Counted from the first letter of the stretch, positions 26,859 through 35,980 are shown. The stretch is 64,000 nucleotides of DNA from Paraburkholderia largidicola (GCF_013426895.1 NZ_AP023175.1:1426001-1490000), one strand, 5' to 3'. The notes: a model not told the origin generated them from the letters alone. Numbers and translations are program-made.

Positions 26859-27488
26859 ATGGACGCACAGGAATCTCCGGACCGCGCGCGCGGCGGCCGG
26901 GAGCAGCAGTACGAGAGCGCATTTCTATCCGATAGCGACGATCCGCAGGCACGGCATTACAGCTGGGTGCAGATTTGCCTGATCTCGGCGATGGGTCTCG
27001 CCGTTGGCGTGATGGGCGCGGCTGCGTATGTGATCTGGTTCAACCGTGACCAGGTGGCGTACGCCGAAGCGGTCGAATCGGCCCGGCGCCCGCTTGCCAC
27101 GACGGCAACCAGCACGAGCGCCGACCTGCGCATCCCGAGCCATGCGGCCGTGCCGACGAGTTCAGTGTCGGGCCGCGTGATACCGGCCGCGCCGACGCAA
27201 AAGCCCGCGCCCGCCGACTCGCTCGCGGCAGCCCAGACAGCCGACGACGAAACGGACGCAGACGCGAGCGACCCGCCGCAAACCGCGCGCACCGCGCCCG
27301 GGCCAAACAATGCCGCCGCCGCTCGCGCCGACCGCGGCAAGCAGCCTGGCAACGCCGCGCGCCATGCGCAACGGGCGAAACCGAAGGAAACCTTCGTCTC
27401 GCGGCTGACCGCGATGTTCCGCAAAGTCGACTATCACCGTCGCACCCGAGATCCCGGCAACAACCCCGATCCGTATTCGCATCCCTAA
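26859..27488 (+). CDS. Single-span membrane protein with Pro/Ala-rich tail, unknown function (209 aa)
   Basis: A short charged N-terminal part, one transmembrane helix (about residues 35-60: WVQICLISAMGLAVGVMGAAAYVIW), and then a long low-complexity periplasmic tail rich in Ala, Pro, Thr and Arg. It ends with a more ordered patch (KETFVSRLTAMFRKVDYHRRTRD). No known domain recognised. It ends 9 bp before the GTG-started GGDEF gene, so it is probably cotranscribed and may modulate or localise that protein (inference). The start at 26859 has GGAGGCG upstream, supporting it. Confidence 0.75.
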   Translation: MDAQESPDRARGGREQQYESAFLSDSDDPQARHYSWVQICLISAMGLAVGVMGAAAYVIWFNRDQVAYAEAVESARRPLATTATSTSADLRIPSHAAVPTSSVSGRVIPAAPTQKPAPADSLAAAQTADDETDADASDPPQTARTAPGPNNAAAARADRGKQPGNAARHAQRAKPKETFVSRLTAMFRKVDYHRRTRDPGNNPDPYSHP

Positions 27489-27497
27489 CCCGCCGGC

Positions 27498-28586
27498 GTG
27501 AAGCAAACCGTCACGCCGATCCGCCCGCTCAGCCCGCGATGGCGCCCGCAACCCATCGTGGTCGGCGCGATCGCTCTCGCGTGCCTCGTGGTCGGGCTGC
27601 TCTACGTCGCCGTGCAGCTCAAGGCGCTATTCTCCGATCACTTCCAGCAGCAATACGCCACGCTCGTGCTGGAAGCCGTCGGGCGCGCCGACAACGCGCT
27701 CAACGTCGCAAGCCTGCTGAAGCGCAGCGCGCCTTCGAGCGCGGCTAACCCAACCTACCAGCAGGCGCTCGGTGAACTGGGCGCACGGGTGACCGAACTC
27801 GACGCGCTGATCGGCTCCAGTCCCGTTCCCGCGCCACGCTTGCCGCAAGCCAATGCGACGGCCAGGAGCCTCGACGAACTGAAGCAGTCGCTCGCAGCCA
27901 CGGCGAACGACTGGCACGCGCGCCGCGACGCCGTCGGCAACGATGTCCGCCGGCGCACGCTGCGCGTCGCGAGCGTGCTCGCGGTGCTGACCGTCGTGGT
28001 GACGGGCGCGCTGTGCGCGGCACTCGTGGTGTTCGCGCGGCGGCATCGGCGGCTCGCGGGTCTCACGCATCAGTTCCGCCACGCCGCCCAGCACGACGCG
28101 ATGACGGGCCTGCCCAACCGCCAGCAACTGCTCGCGCGGCTCGACCGCATCGCGGCCGAACGCGTGCCCGGTAATTGCGCGGTGCTGTATGTCGATCTCG
28201 ACGGCTTCAAGCAGGTCAACGACACGCTGGGCCACGCGATCGGCGACGAATTTCTGATCGCCCTCGCGCAGCGCTTTCGCCAGTCGCTGCGCCCCGGCGA
28301 TCTCGTCGCGCGCATGGGTGGCGACGAATTCGCGGCGCTCGTCTCCGGCTTCGGCAACGACACGGAGCTCACGGGCATCGCCACGCGGCTGATGAACTGC
28401 GTCGGCGAAACCGATACGCAAATGGGCCTCGGCTTCGTGCGCGCGAGCGTCGGCATCGCGACCTATCCCGATCGCGTCGCCGATCACCGGCTGCTCGTCG
28501 CCGCCGCCGACGGCGCGATGTACGAAGTCAAGCGCCACGGCAAGAACGGCTATGCGTTCGCCATCAGTCCCATTCCGCCCGCATGA
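27498..28586 (+). CDS. Membrane-anchored GGDEF diguanylate cyclase (362 aa)
   Basis: Two transmembrane helices (about 18-40 and 155-180) bracket a ~110-residue periplasmic sensor region without recognised domain. The cytoplasmic GGDEF domain follows (about 190-360). The active-site GGDEF is at 274-278, with I-site RPGD at 265-268. It starts with GTG at 27498 (no in-frame ATG gives the first membrane helix), 9 bp after the preceding gene. Predicted to make cyclic-di-GMP and to be feedback-inhibited. Confidence 0.88.
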   Translation: MKQTVTPIRPLSPRWRPQPIVVGAIALACLVVGLLYVAVQLKALFSDHFQQQYATLVLEAVGRADNALNVASLLKRSAPSSAANPTYQQALGELGARVTELDALIGSSPVPAPRLPQANATARSLDELKQSLAATANDWHARRDAVGNDVRRRTLRVASVLAVLTVVVTGALCAALVVFARRHRRLAGLTHQFRHAAQHDAMTGLPNRQQLLARLDRIAAERVPGNCAVLYVDLDGFKQVNDTLGHAIGDEFLIALAQRFRQSLRPGDLVARMGGDEFAALVSGFGNDTELTGIATRLMNCVGETDTQMGLGFVRASVGIATYPDRVADHRLLVAAADGAMYEVKRHGKNGYAFAISPIPPA

Positions 28587-28794
28587 TTTCGACGCGCGGC
28601 ACCGCTTCCATCGAGTCGATTCCCGCGATCAACGCCGTCAGTTCAGCACGTCCATGCTGTTTCAAACGAATCTGAGAACCGCAATCAACTTCCGCCCGCT
28701 GCTGCCGTTATAAGGGTTCAGCAAGGCGGCGGCAGCGTGCGCCGTCGTTCATGAACGGTCGAATTGAAGTGCCTCACGCGTCAGCCATCAGCCA

Positions 28795-30315
28795 GTGAAG
28801 AACACCGCGTCCGTAATGAGGTCGTTGACAGGCAGACTTCGCACCTTCGTCCCGCGCTTCCAGCCGCGCAGCCATGGCAACGCGCCGCACCGCGCGTTCA
28901 TTCTGCTGCCCGCGCTGACCGTGCTGATCCTCGCTGTTTTGTGGGTCACGATCCTGATGCGGCTGCGCGTCGAGAAAGCTGCCGTGCTGCACGATGCGCG
29001 CGTCGCCGCCCGCACCGTCGCGGGCGCGCTCGACACGCACACGCTGAAAACGATTCACGACGTCGACGCAATCGCGCTGCTGGTCAAATACGGCTACGAA
29101 AGCTCGCCCGACACCTTCGACCTCAAGAAATACCAGGCCTACGGCCTTATCACCGCGGATACCGCGCTGCAAGTCACATTGGCGGGCGCGGACGGCCATG
29201 TGATCGCGTCGACGATTCCGTTTTCGGGCGCGATCGATCTGAGCGACCGCAAGCACTTTCGCGTGCATCGCGAGCGAGACGATGTCGGGCTGTTCCTCAG
29301 CGAACCGCTGATTGGCCGCATCTCGCGGCAATGGTCGATCCAGGCGACGCGGCGCATCAACCGTCCGGACGGTAGCTTCGGCGGCGTGGTGATCGTGTCG
29401 GAGAATCCCGCCTGGCTCACCGATGGCTTTTATACGAGCGCCGCGCTCGGCGAGCACGGCATGATCGCGGTGCTGTCGGGCGGCGGTTCGATGCTGTCGC
29501 GCCGCGCAGGCGACGCGCCGAGCCGTACGGGCGATACGCTGCCGACGGGCTACATCGATCCGCGCGGGACCAACGAAATGTTCACCGACCCGATCGACCG
29601 CGTGGAGCGCATCGTCGCGCGCCGCGAGGTGAAGCGGTACGGACTCACGGTGATGGCGGGCCTCTCCGTCGCCGAGACGCTCGACGATTACTACCGGATG
29701 CGCCGCGTCTACGTGACGATGGCGAGCGTGATCTCGGTGATTCTGGTCGGACTGTCCACGTGGATCGCCGCGCTGATCCTGAAACTGCTGAAAGGCCGGG
29801 AGCAGTTGCACCGGCTCGCGCATACCGACCGCCTGACGGGCCTGTCCAATCGCGGCTGCATCATGGATCGGCTCGAGGAAGCCGTCGCCGCGCCGGATGC
29901 CGCCGGCCGCGTGGCCGTGATTTTCGTCGACCTGGACCGCTTCAAGGAACTCAACGATACGTTTGGCCACCATCTGGGCGACACGATTCTTGCCGAGATC
30001 GCGCGGCGCCTCACGGACGTCGCGCAGGACCGCGCGCAGGTCGGACGGCTGGGCGGCGATGAGTTCCTGGTCGTCATCGAGGACGACGCGGCGCTGGCAC
30101 CCGACGTCGCCGCCGCGATCACGGCGGCGCTCGAGGCGCCCGTCAGCGTGCACGGCAATGACTACCGCGTGTGCGCGAGCCTCGGCATCGCGGTGCTGCA
30201 ACCGGGCGAACGCGCGGCGGATCTGGTGAAAAGCGCGGACCGGGTGATGTACGACGCGAAGGAGCGCAGCCGCGCAAACCTCGCGCCAAGGGCAAAAAAT
30301 GCGCTCGTTGCGTAG
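28795..30315 (+). CDS. dCache/PDC-type sensor GGDEF protein (506 aa)
   Basis: An N-terminal membrane helix (about 35-55), then a ~250-residue extracytoplasmic region with PDC/Cache features (DTHTLKTIHDVDAIALLV, DGHVIASTIPFSGAIDLSDRKHF, INRPDGSFGGVVIVSENP). A second helix follows (about 305-328), then a GGDEF domain with GGDEF at 420-424 (GRLGGDEFLVV). Unlike its neighbour it lacks an RxxD I-site five residues upstream (the positions hold Q and A), so feedback inhibition is not expected. Start GTG at 28795; an ATG at 28816 is an equally possible start. Confidence 0.88.
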   Translation: MKNTASVMRSLTGRLRTFVPRFQPRSHGNAPHRAFILLPALTVLILAVLWVTILMRLRVEKAAVLHDARVAARTVAGALDTHTLKTIHDVDAIALLVKYGYESSPDTFDLKKYQAYGLITADTALQVTLAGADGHVIASTIPFSGAIDLSDRKHFRVHRERDDVGLFLSEPLIGRISRQWSIQATRRINRPDGSFGGVVIVSENPAWLTDGFYTSAALGEHGMIAVLSGGGSMLSRRAGDAPSRTGDTLPTGYIDPRGTNEMFTDPIDRVERIVARREVKRYGLTVMAGLSVAETLDDYYRMRRVYVTMASVISVILVGLSTWIAALILKLLKGREQLHRLAHTDRLTGLSNRGCIMDRLEEAVAAPDAAGRVAVIFVDLDRFKELNDTFGHHLGDTILAEIARRLTDVAQDRAQVGRLGGDEFLVVIEDDAALAPDVAAAITAALEAPVSVHGNDYRVCASLGIAVLQPGERAADLVKSADRVMYDAKERSRANLAPRAKNALVA

Positions 30316-30442
30316 TACGTGGACGACTCAGGAAAGAACCAATACAACGCATTCGGCCCACAGTTTGATCGCGGCGCAACGAATGCTCTAAACCAGGGGA
30401 AAACGGCTCAAGCTTTGCGGCTTGCTGTCGTTAGCGAAGTGT

Positions 30443-30634
30443 ATGGAAAAGAAACTCGCACAACGCATCGTCAGTTCGGCGCACCGCGCGGCGGAAGCGA
30501 TCGCGAACGCCCGCTCGGATCTGCCCGAAGTGCAGCGGGATCAACTCTACAGCCGCGTGTTCATCGGGCTGCTGGAAGACAATGTCGGCGCGGCAAACAT
30601 CGGCGAACTGATCGACTCGCTCGCCCGACCCTGA
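30443..30634 (+). CDS. Small helical hypothetical protein (63 aa)
   Basis: Short charged protein MEKKLAQRIVSSAHRAAEAIANARS... ending IGELIDSLARP, predicted mostly helical. The GC-rich third-codon bias and sensible composition support a real gene. The ATG at 30443 is chosen over an upstream one at 30422; no strong RBS is seen for either. Isolated between the GGDEF gene and the convergent MocR gene. No function recognised. Confidence 0.5.
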   Translation: MEKKLAQRIVSSAHRAAEAIANARSDLPEVQRDQLYSRVFIGLLEDNVGAANIGELIDSLARP

Positions 30635-30658
30635 AGCTTTGTCCCCGCGTTTCGCGGC

Positions 30659-32071
30659 TCAGCCCCGGCCAACGCGTTCGATGAAGCGCCACAACGCGTC
30701 ATCCGTCGAATGCGGGACGTTGAAGCGGAACCACGCGCTCGGCGCATCGTCGGGACGGAAATAGGAACCAGGCGCGAGCCAGATGCCGTCCGACAACGCC
30801 GCCGTCGCAATCTCGCCCGCGCGCTCCGGCTCCACGGGCAAGCGTGCAAACAGGAACAGCCCCGCGCGCGGCCGGTGAAACGCTTCCAGCCCCAGCGCAT
30901 CCAGCCGTTCCTCGACGATCGCATGCGCGGCCCGCAACCGCTCGTTGACCTGCTCGACATGGCGCGCATAACGGCCCTCATGCAACACCTTGTCGACGAT
31001 CCGCTCGATCGCCTCCGACGACGTCAGCCCCACCGCCATCTTCGTGCGCGCCAGTTCGCGCAGCACGTCGCGCTCGGCGACGACATAGCCGCAACGCAAC
31101 GCCGGCGTCACCGTCTTCGAAAAGCCGCTGATATACAGCACGCGGCGCAGCCCTTCCATGGCGGCAAAAATCGGCGCGCCCGGCGAGCCGAGTTCGCGGC
31201 TCACGTCGTCCTCGATCACCCACATGCGATTGCGCTCGGCGATCTGCAGCAGGCGGAACGCTGACGCCATGCCGTAGGTCGCGCCCGTCGGATTCTGCAA
31301 GGTCGTGTTGACGAAAATCGCCTTCGGATGATGCGCGTCGACGACTTGCTCCAGCGCGTCCGTATCGATCCCCGCCGGCGTGCGCGGCACGCCGATCACG
31401 TTCAGCCCGGCAAGCTTCAGGATTTGCAGCAGATTGCAGTAGCCCGGATCTTCGACGACGACGGTATCGCCCGCGCGCAGCAGCGTGCGCACGATCAGAT
31501 CGAGCGCCTGGGTCGCGCCCTGCGTCAGCAGCACGTTCGACACCTCGACGGGCAGGCCGCGCCGGTCCATCTGCTCAGCGATCTTCGCGCGCAGCGGCGC
31601 GAAGCCATACGGATGCCCGTAGTCGCCGAGGCGCGCGGCGGGCACGCGGCTCATCGCGCGGAACGCGTGCTGCATGCCCGTTTCGTTGATCCACTCGTTC
31701 GGCAGCCAGCCGCCGCCCGCCTTGATCGGCATGGAATGGTCGGCGAACACGTCGGACAGCAGCCAGGTCGCCGTGAGGCTGGGCGGCTGCCAGTCGACGG
31801 TATTTGCCTGCGCGGCCCGCGCACGCGGCGCGACGCGATAACCGGAGCCGCGCCGCGAGGTCACGAGGCCCATCGACACGAGCCGGCTGTACGCCTCCGT
31901 CACGGTGAAGGTACTCAGTGAATGCGATTGCGCCAGCTGACGCACCGACGGCAACAGCGCGCCGGCGCGCAGCGCCTGGCTGTCGATCGCCTGCGCGAAG
32001 CCTTGCACGACCTGCTCGACGAGCGTCGGCGCTAAACGGCGGTCACGATCCAGTTCGAGTTCGATCATCAA
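30659..32071 (-). CDS. MocR-type GntR/aminotransferase transcriptional regulator (470 aa)
   Basis: A GntR winged helix at the N-terminus (residues 15-75: LVEQVVQGFAQAIDSQALRAGALLPSVRQLAQSHSLSTFTVTEAYSRLVSMGLVTSRRGSGYRV) is fused to a type-I aminotransferase fold (about 115-470). PLP-binding elements are visible: DPGYCNLLQI, and ISGFSKTVTPALRCGYVVA with the Schiff-base Lys in SGFSKT. MocR proteins sense PLP or an amino-acid aldimine and usually control a neighbouring divergent metabolic gene, here the omega-aminotransferase. Start at 32071 (MMIELELDRD). Confidence 0.93.
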   Translation of the reverse strand: MMIELELDRDRRLAPTLVEQVVQGFAQAIDSQALRAGALLPSVRQLAQSHSLSTFTVTEAYSRLVSMGLVTSRRGSGYRVAPRARAAQANTVDWQPPSLTATWLLSDVFADHSMPIKAGGGWLPNEWINETGMQHAFRAMSRVPAARLGDYGHPYGFAPLRAKIAEQMDRRGLPVEVSNVLLTQGATQALDLIVRTLLRAGDTVVVEDPGYCNLLQILKLAGLNVIGVPRTPAGIDTDALEQVVDAHHPKAIFVNTTLQNPTGATYGMASAFRLLQIAERNRMWVIEDDVSRELGSPGAPIFAAMEGLRRVLYISGFSKTVTPALRCGYVVAERDVLRELARTKMAVGLTSSEAIERIVDKVLHEGRYARHVEQVNERLRAAHAIVEERLDALGLEAFHRPRAGLFLFARLPVEPERAGEIATAALSDGIWLAPGSYFRPDDAPSAWFRFNVPHSTDDALWRFIERVGRG

Positions 32072-32114
32072 CGGATTAGGATTATCAAGACAGACGACAG
32101 ATGCAGCGCAATAT

Positions 32115-32170
32115 CCAGCACAGTTGAGCTGATTCGACCAGCACAGTTAGCAGCGCAGTGAGTCAACTGT
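32115..32170. promoter_or_regulatory. MocR-type operator: two direct repeats plus an inverted half site
   Basis: CCAGCACAGTT occurs at 32115-32125 and again at 32138-32148 (23-bp period). The inverse of its ACAGTT end, AACTGT, is at 32165-32170. Direct repeats with one inverted copy are typical of MocR binding regions such as those of PdxR. The array sits between the divergent mocR and aminotransferase starts. Confidence 0.55.
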
Positions 32171-32229
32171 TTATGTCCGCCATTTAACCTCGGACGCTAC
32201 AGTTTCGCTACCCATTCGAGGAGAAACCC

Positions 32230-33558
32230 ATGACTTCGCGCCCCGTGATCGACGATCTGTCGAACTTCTGGATGCCGTTCACTGCCAACCGCCAGTTCAA
32301 GTCGGCGCCGCGCCTGCTGGAATCGGCAAAAGGCATGTACTACCGTTCGACCGACGGGCGCGACGTGCTCGACGCGTGCGCGGGCCTGTGGTGCGTGAAC
32401 GCGGGTCACGGCCGCGACGAGATCGTTGCCGCCGTCCAGAAGCAGGCCGCGACGCTCGATTTCGCGCCGACTTTCCAGATGGGCCACCCGCTCGCGTTCG
32501 AAGCGGCGTCGAAAGTCGCTGAGTTGATGCCCGAAGGGCTCGACCGCGTGTTCTTCACGAATTCCGGCTCGGAGTCGGTCGATACCGCGCTGAAGATCGC
32601 GCTCGCCTATCACCGCGCGCGCGGCGAAGGACAGCGCACGCGCCTGATTGGCCGCGAGCGCGGTTATCACGGCGTCGGCTTCGGCGGCATTTCGGTTGGC
32701 GGCATTGCGCCGAACCGCAAGACGTTCTCGGGCGCGCTCCTGCCGTCCATCGATCACCTGCCGCACACGCACAACCTCGAACACAACGCGTTCTCGAAAG
32801 GCCAGCCGGCCTGGGGCGCGCATCTCGCCGACGAACTGGAGCGCATCGTCACGCTGCACGACGCGTCCACGATCGCCGCGGTGATCGTCGAACCCGTCGC
32901 GGGCTCGACGGGCGTGCTGATCCCGCCGCAAGGCTATCTGCAAAAGCTGCGCGACATCTGCACGAAGCACGGCATCCTGCTGATTTTCGACGAAGTGATT
33001 ACGGGCTTTGGCCGTCTGGGCGCGGCAACGGCCAGCGAATATTTCGGCGTGAAGCCCGATCTGCTGACGATGGCCAAGGCGATCAACAACGCCTCCGTGC
33101 CGATGGGCGCGGTCGCGGCAAGCCGCACGGTGCACGACACGATCGTCAACGCCGGCGCACAAGGCGCGATCGAGCTGTTCCACGGCTATACGTACTCGGC
33201 GCACCCGTTGGCCGCAGCGGCCTGTGTGGCAACGCTCGACCTGTATCGCAGCGAAGGGCTGTTCGAGCGCGCGGCATCGATGGCGCCGAAGTTCGAGGCC
33301 GCCGCTCACGCGCTGCGCGACGCGAAGCACGTGAAGGACATCCGCAACCTCGGCATGGTCGCGGGCGTCGAACTGGAGCCGCGCGACGGCGCGCCGGGCG
33401 CGCGCGCTTACGAGGCGTTCGTCAAGTGCTTCGAAGCAGGCGTGCTGATCCGCTTCACGGGCGACATTCTGGCTTTCTCGCCGCCGCTGATCATCGACGA
33501 AGCGCAGATCGACCAGGTCTTCCAGACCGTCCGCAACGCGCTGGCTTCGATCCAGTAA
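32230..33558 (+). CDS. Omega-amino acid:pyruvate aminotransferase (beta-alanine type), 442 aa
   Basis: Class-III PLP aminotransferase of typical length with the beta-alanine:pyruvate subgroup start (LSNFWMPFTANRQFKSAPRLL). Other features: FFTNSGSESVDTALKIA (PLP phosphate cup), LIFDEVITGFGRLG (the Asp that contacts the pyridine), and the Schiff-base Lys in LTMAKAINNASVPMG. It transfers amino groups from beta-alanine or other omega-amino acids to pyruvate. GAGGAG lies six bases before the ATG at 32230. It is divergent from the MocR gene that probably controls it. The methylmalonate-semialdehyde dehydrogenase gene often next to it is absent. Confidence 0.9.
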   Translation: MTSRPVIDDLSNFWMPFTANRQFKSAPRLLESAKGMYYRSTDGRDVLDACAGLWCVNAGHGRDEIVAAVQKQAATLDFAPTFQMGHPLAFEAASKVAELMPEGLDRVFFTNSGSESVDTALKIALAYHRARGEGQRTRLIGRERGYHGVGFGGISVGGIAPNRKTFSGALLPSIDHLPHTHNLEHNAFSKGQPAWGAHLADELERIVTLHDASTIAAVIVEPVAGSTGVLIPPQGYLQKLRDICTKHGILLIFDEVITGFGRLGAATASEYFGVKPDLLTMAKAINNASVPMGAVAASRTVHDTIVNAGAQGAIELFHGYTYSAHPLAAAACVATLDLYRSEGLFERAASMAPKFEAAAHALRDAKHVKDIRNLGMVAGVELEPRDGAPGARAYEAFVKCFEAGVLIRFTGDILAFSPPLIIDEAQIDQVFQTVRNALASIQ

Positions 33559-33568
33559 GCGTCTTGCA

Positions 33569-33616
33569 CGCTGCCGCCGCTCGCCGACTGTTTAACCGTC
33601 GGCGAGCGCGGCAGCG
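33569..33616 (+). terminator. Long hairpin after aminotransferase gene
   Basis: A ~19-bp stem with one unpaired base (left arm 33569-33588, right arm 33598-33616, 9-nt loop) begins 10 bp after the stop. It likely ends transcripts from both convergent genes. Confidence 0.55.
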
Positions 33617-33632
33617 GTTCTCCCGCTAGCCT

Positions 33633-34199
33633 TCAGTGATGCGCACGCGTGGCCCGCGTATGCGCAGCCTTCTTCGCGGCCGCCGACCGGCCTGCCGCGC
33701 CCTTCGTTTCAGCCGCCTTCTTCGCCGCAGCCGAACGGCTTGCTGCTGGACGACGCGCTGCCGCTGCCATGGTCTGCTTCGACAATGCTTCTTTCGATGC
33801 GCCCTGTCCGCTTTCGCGTTTCAGCACGGCTTCGGCAACGCGCGAGCGCTTCGCCGTCGATTCGCTGCCCGGACGGCGCGCAGCCGTGGTCTTCGAGGCC
33901 TTCTTCGCGGCTGAGTGCTTAACGGCAGGCGTCTTGTGCTGTCCCGCAGCCGTGTCCTTCGCGGCTTTCTTGCGCGTCGCTTCGCTCGTGGTTCCCGCCT
34001 TCGGCTGCTTCAGTGCGACACCCGCGCGGCGAGCCTTCGACAGGCCGATTGCAATTGCCTGCTTCGCCGATTTGACGCCGTGCTTGCCTTCGCGCACGTG
34101 GTCGATTTCTTCCTTCACGAATTCGCCGGCTTGAGTGCTCGACGACTTGCCGGCGCGCTTGTCGGCGGCGGCACGCTTGAGGGTTGCTTTATCAGGCAT
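33633..34199 (-). CDS. Histone H1-like Lys/Ala-rich protein with DUF6496-type N-terminus (188 aa)
   Basis: The first ~75 residues form a conserved basic block (FVKEEIDHVREGKHGVKSAKQAIAIGLSKARRAGV), which I recall as a DUF6496-like motif. The remaining ~110 residues are Ala/Lys/Ser/Thr/Arg-rich repeats (AAKKA, SRSAAAKKAAETKGA), like eukaryotic H1 tails and bacterial H1 homologues. It is expected to bind DNA as a nucleoid protein. It ends in THRATRAHH-like basic residues. Start ATG at 34199 with GGGAGCACTGTC upstream. No operon partner. Confidence 0.8.
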   Translation of the reverse strand: MPDKATLKRAAADKRAGKSSSTQAGEFVKEEIDHVREGKHGVKSAKQAIAIGLSKARRAGVALKQPKAGTTSEATRKKAAKDTAAGQHKTPAVKHSAAKKASKTTAARRPGSESTAKRSRVAEAVLKRESGQGASKEALSKQTMAAAARRPAASRSAAAKKAAETKGAAGRSAAAKKAAHTRATRAHH

Positions 34200-34453
34200 G
34201 ACAGTGCTCCCGTTGAATGGTGGCCATTCATATGCAGCAACGGGTGTGCCTTGTCCTCGCTGAGGCCCGCACCGGCTCGAAACCCGCGACTTTTGCGGTC
34301 CTTCGGCCGCTTGCCACGCAACGGGCGTTTCGCTTCGCGCTGCCTGGCAATCGCGACGCAGGCGGCCTCGATGCGCAACGAGGGCTGCGCAATGGGCCGA
34401 TAGCGTCTATGGTTTACGTCAAAGGCGGCGATGCAACCGTCAGGAGACGCCTC

Positions 34454-34705
34454 ATGAATACACAGACAGTCAGGGCAGGCGCCCATATCGAAGGGATTCA
34501 CTGGGTGGCGGAATACGCGGAGACGATGCACGAGATCCGCATTTTCCGCGAAGGCCAGGAAGTGGACGTGCACAATGCGCCATCGACGCTTTTCGGCGAC
34601 GAAGAGAACGCGGGTTCGAAAAGCTGCGCGGACCATCGCGCGGCGGAAGCAGCCGTACTCGCGTATCTGCGTCATTTCGTGGCCGAGCACGACGCCGAGG
34701 AATGA
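34454..34705 (+). CDS. Small acidic hypothetical protein (83 aa)
   Basis: Starts MNTQTVRAGAHIEGIHWVAEYAETMHEIRIFREGQ and ends RHFVAEHDAEE. Composition and codon use look coding, and AGGAG precedes the ATG by 7 bases, which decides this start over a longer frame. It is followed by a perfect terminator. No domain recognised. Confidence 0.65.
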   Translation: MNTQTVRAGAHIEGIHWVAEYAETMHEIRIFREGQEVDVHNAPSTLFGDEENAGSKSCADHRAAEAAVLAYLRHFVAEHDAEE

Positions 34706-34720
34706 CGGCGGCCCCATGAA

Positions 34721-34746
34721 AAAGGCCAGCCGCGCGGCTGGCCTTT
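34721..34746. terminator. Bidirectional rho-independent terminator
   Basis: AAAGGCCAGCC GCGC GGCTGGCCTTT: a perfect 11-bp stem, preceded by A's and followed by TTT in both readings. It separates the small rightward gene at 34454 from the leftward solute-binding-protein gene. Confidence 0.8.
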
Positions 34747-34771
34747 GAAACGCGCCTTACCTGTTCGCGAA

Positions 34772-35980
34772 TCAGTCCGCGGGACGCAGTTTCTTCACTT
34801 CGGCGTCGGACGGCTGCACGCTCGCGCCGTCGATATAGCGATACGACGTCATCACACCCTTGCCGTCTTTCAACGCGGTCACGCCGACGAACGCGCCCAT
34901 CGTCGACTGGTTGTCCTGCGGGCGATAGATGATCGGCCCGAACGGCGTATCGACATTCAAGCCTTTGAACGCGGCCGCGAGCTTGTCGGGATCGGTCGAG
35001 CCGGCCTTCTTGATGCCATTCGCAATCGACATCAGCGCCGTATAGCCGACCACCGAACCGAGGCGCGGATAGTCGTGATACTTCGCCTCGTAGTCCGCGA
35101 CGAACTTCTTGTTGGCGGCGGTATCGATGGAATACCACGGGTAGCCCGTCACGATCCAGCCGACGGGGGCTTCCGCGCCGAGCGTGTCGAGATAGTCCGG
35201 CTCGCCTGTCAGCAGCGACACGACGCTGCGGTCCTTGAATAGCCCTCGCGTGTTGCCTTCGCGAACGAACTTGCCGAGGTCGGCGCTGAACAACACGTTG
35301 AAGATCGCGTCGGGTTTCGCGTCGGCGAGCGCCTGCACCGTCGAGCCGGCGTCCAGATTGCCGAGCGGCGTGGCCTGTTCGGTGACGAACTCGACATCGG
35401 GTTGCGCGGCCTTCAGCAGCTTCTTGAACGTCGCCGCCGCTGACTGACCGTATTCATAGTTCGGGTAGACGAGTGCCCAGCGCTTTTTCTTCAGCTTTGC
35501 CGCTTCGGGGACGAGCATCGCGACCTGCATATACGTGGAAGGACGCAGGCGGTACGTGTACTTGTTGCCGTCGGCCCAGACGATCTTGTCGGTGAGCGGC
35601 TCGGCGGCGAGGAAGAACATGCGCTTCTGTTTTGCGAAGTCCGTCAGCGCGAGACCGGTGTTCGACAGATAGCCGCCGAATAGCAGTTGCACCTGTTCGC
35701 GGGCAATGAGTTCTTGCGCGACGCGGATCGTGTCGCCGGGGTTCGCGTTGTCGTCGCGGGAGACAACTTCGAGTTTTTTGCCTAGCACGCCGCCGGCTGC
35801 GTTCACCTGATCGAGCGCGAGGTTCCAGCCGTTTTTATAGGGCATCAGGAAGGCCGGCTGCGCCTTGTAGCTGTTGATTTCGCCGATTTTGATGGTCTGT
35901 TGTGCGGAAGCGCTGAAGGCCGTCAGTGAGACGGCCAGGGAAGCCGCGATGCGGGAGGTCCATGCTGCGCGCGAGGTCAT
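34772..35980 (-). CDS. Branched-chain amino acid-type ABC transporter solute-binding protein (402 aa)
   Basis: Signal peptide MTSRAAWTSRIAASLAVSLTAFSASAQQ, then a type-I periplasmic binding fold of the Leu/Ile/Val family (TIKIGEINSYKAQPAFLMPYKNGWNLALDQVNAAGGVLGKKLEVVSRDDNANP, then ALVYPNYEYGQSAAATFKKLL). It delivers ligand to the permease encoded by 36832-40246. It is the last gene in the leftward array, but separated from livF by the 593-bp repeat element, so it needs its own promoter or read-through across the element. The true ligand may be an amide or aromatic acid rather than a branched-chain amino acid. Confidence 0.9.
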   Translation of the reverse strand: MTSRAAWTSRIAASLAVSLTAFSASAQQTIKIGEINSYKAQPAFLMPYKNGWNLALDQVNAAGGVLGKKLEVVSRDDNANPGDTIRVAQELIAREQVQLLFGGYLSNTGLALTDFAKQKRMFFLAAEPLTDKIVWADGNKYTYRLRPSTYMQVAMLVPEAAKLKKKRWALVYPNYEYGQSAAATFKKLLKAAQPDVEFVTEQATPLGNLDAGSTVQALADAKPDAIFNVLFSADLGKFVREGNTRGLFKDRSVVSLLTGEPDYLDTLGAEAPVGWIVTGYPWYSIDTAANKKFVADYEAKYHDYPRLGSVVGYTALMSIANGIKKAGSTDPDKLAAAFKGLNVDTPFGPIIYRPQDNQSTMGAFVGVTALKDGKGVMTSYRYIDGASVQPSDAEVKKLRPAD

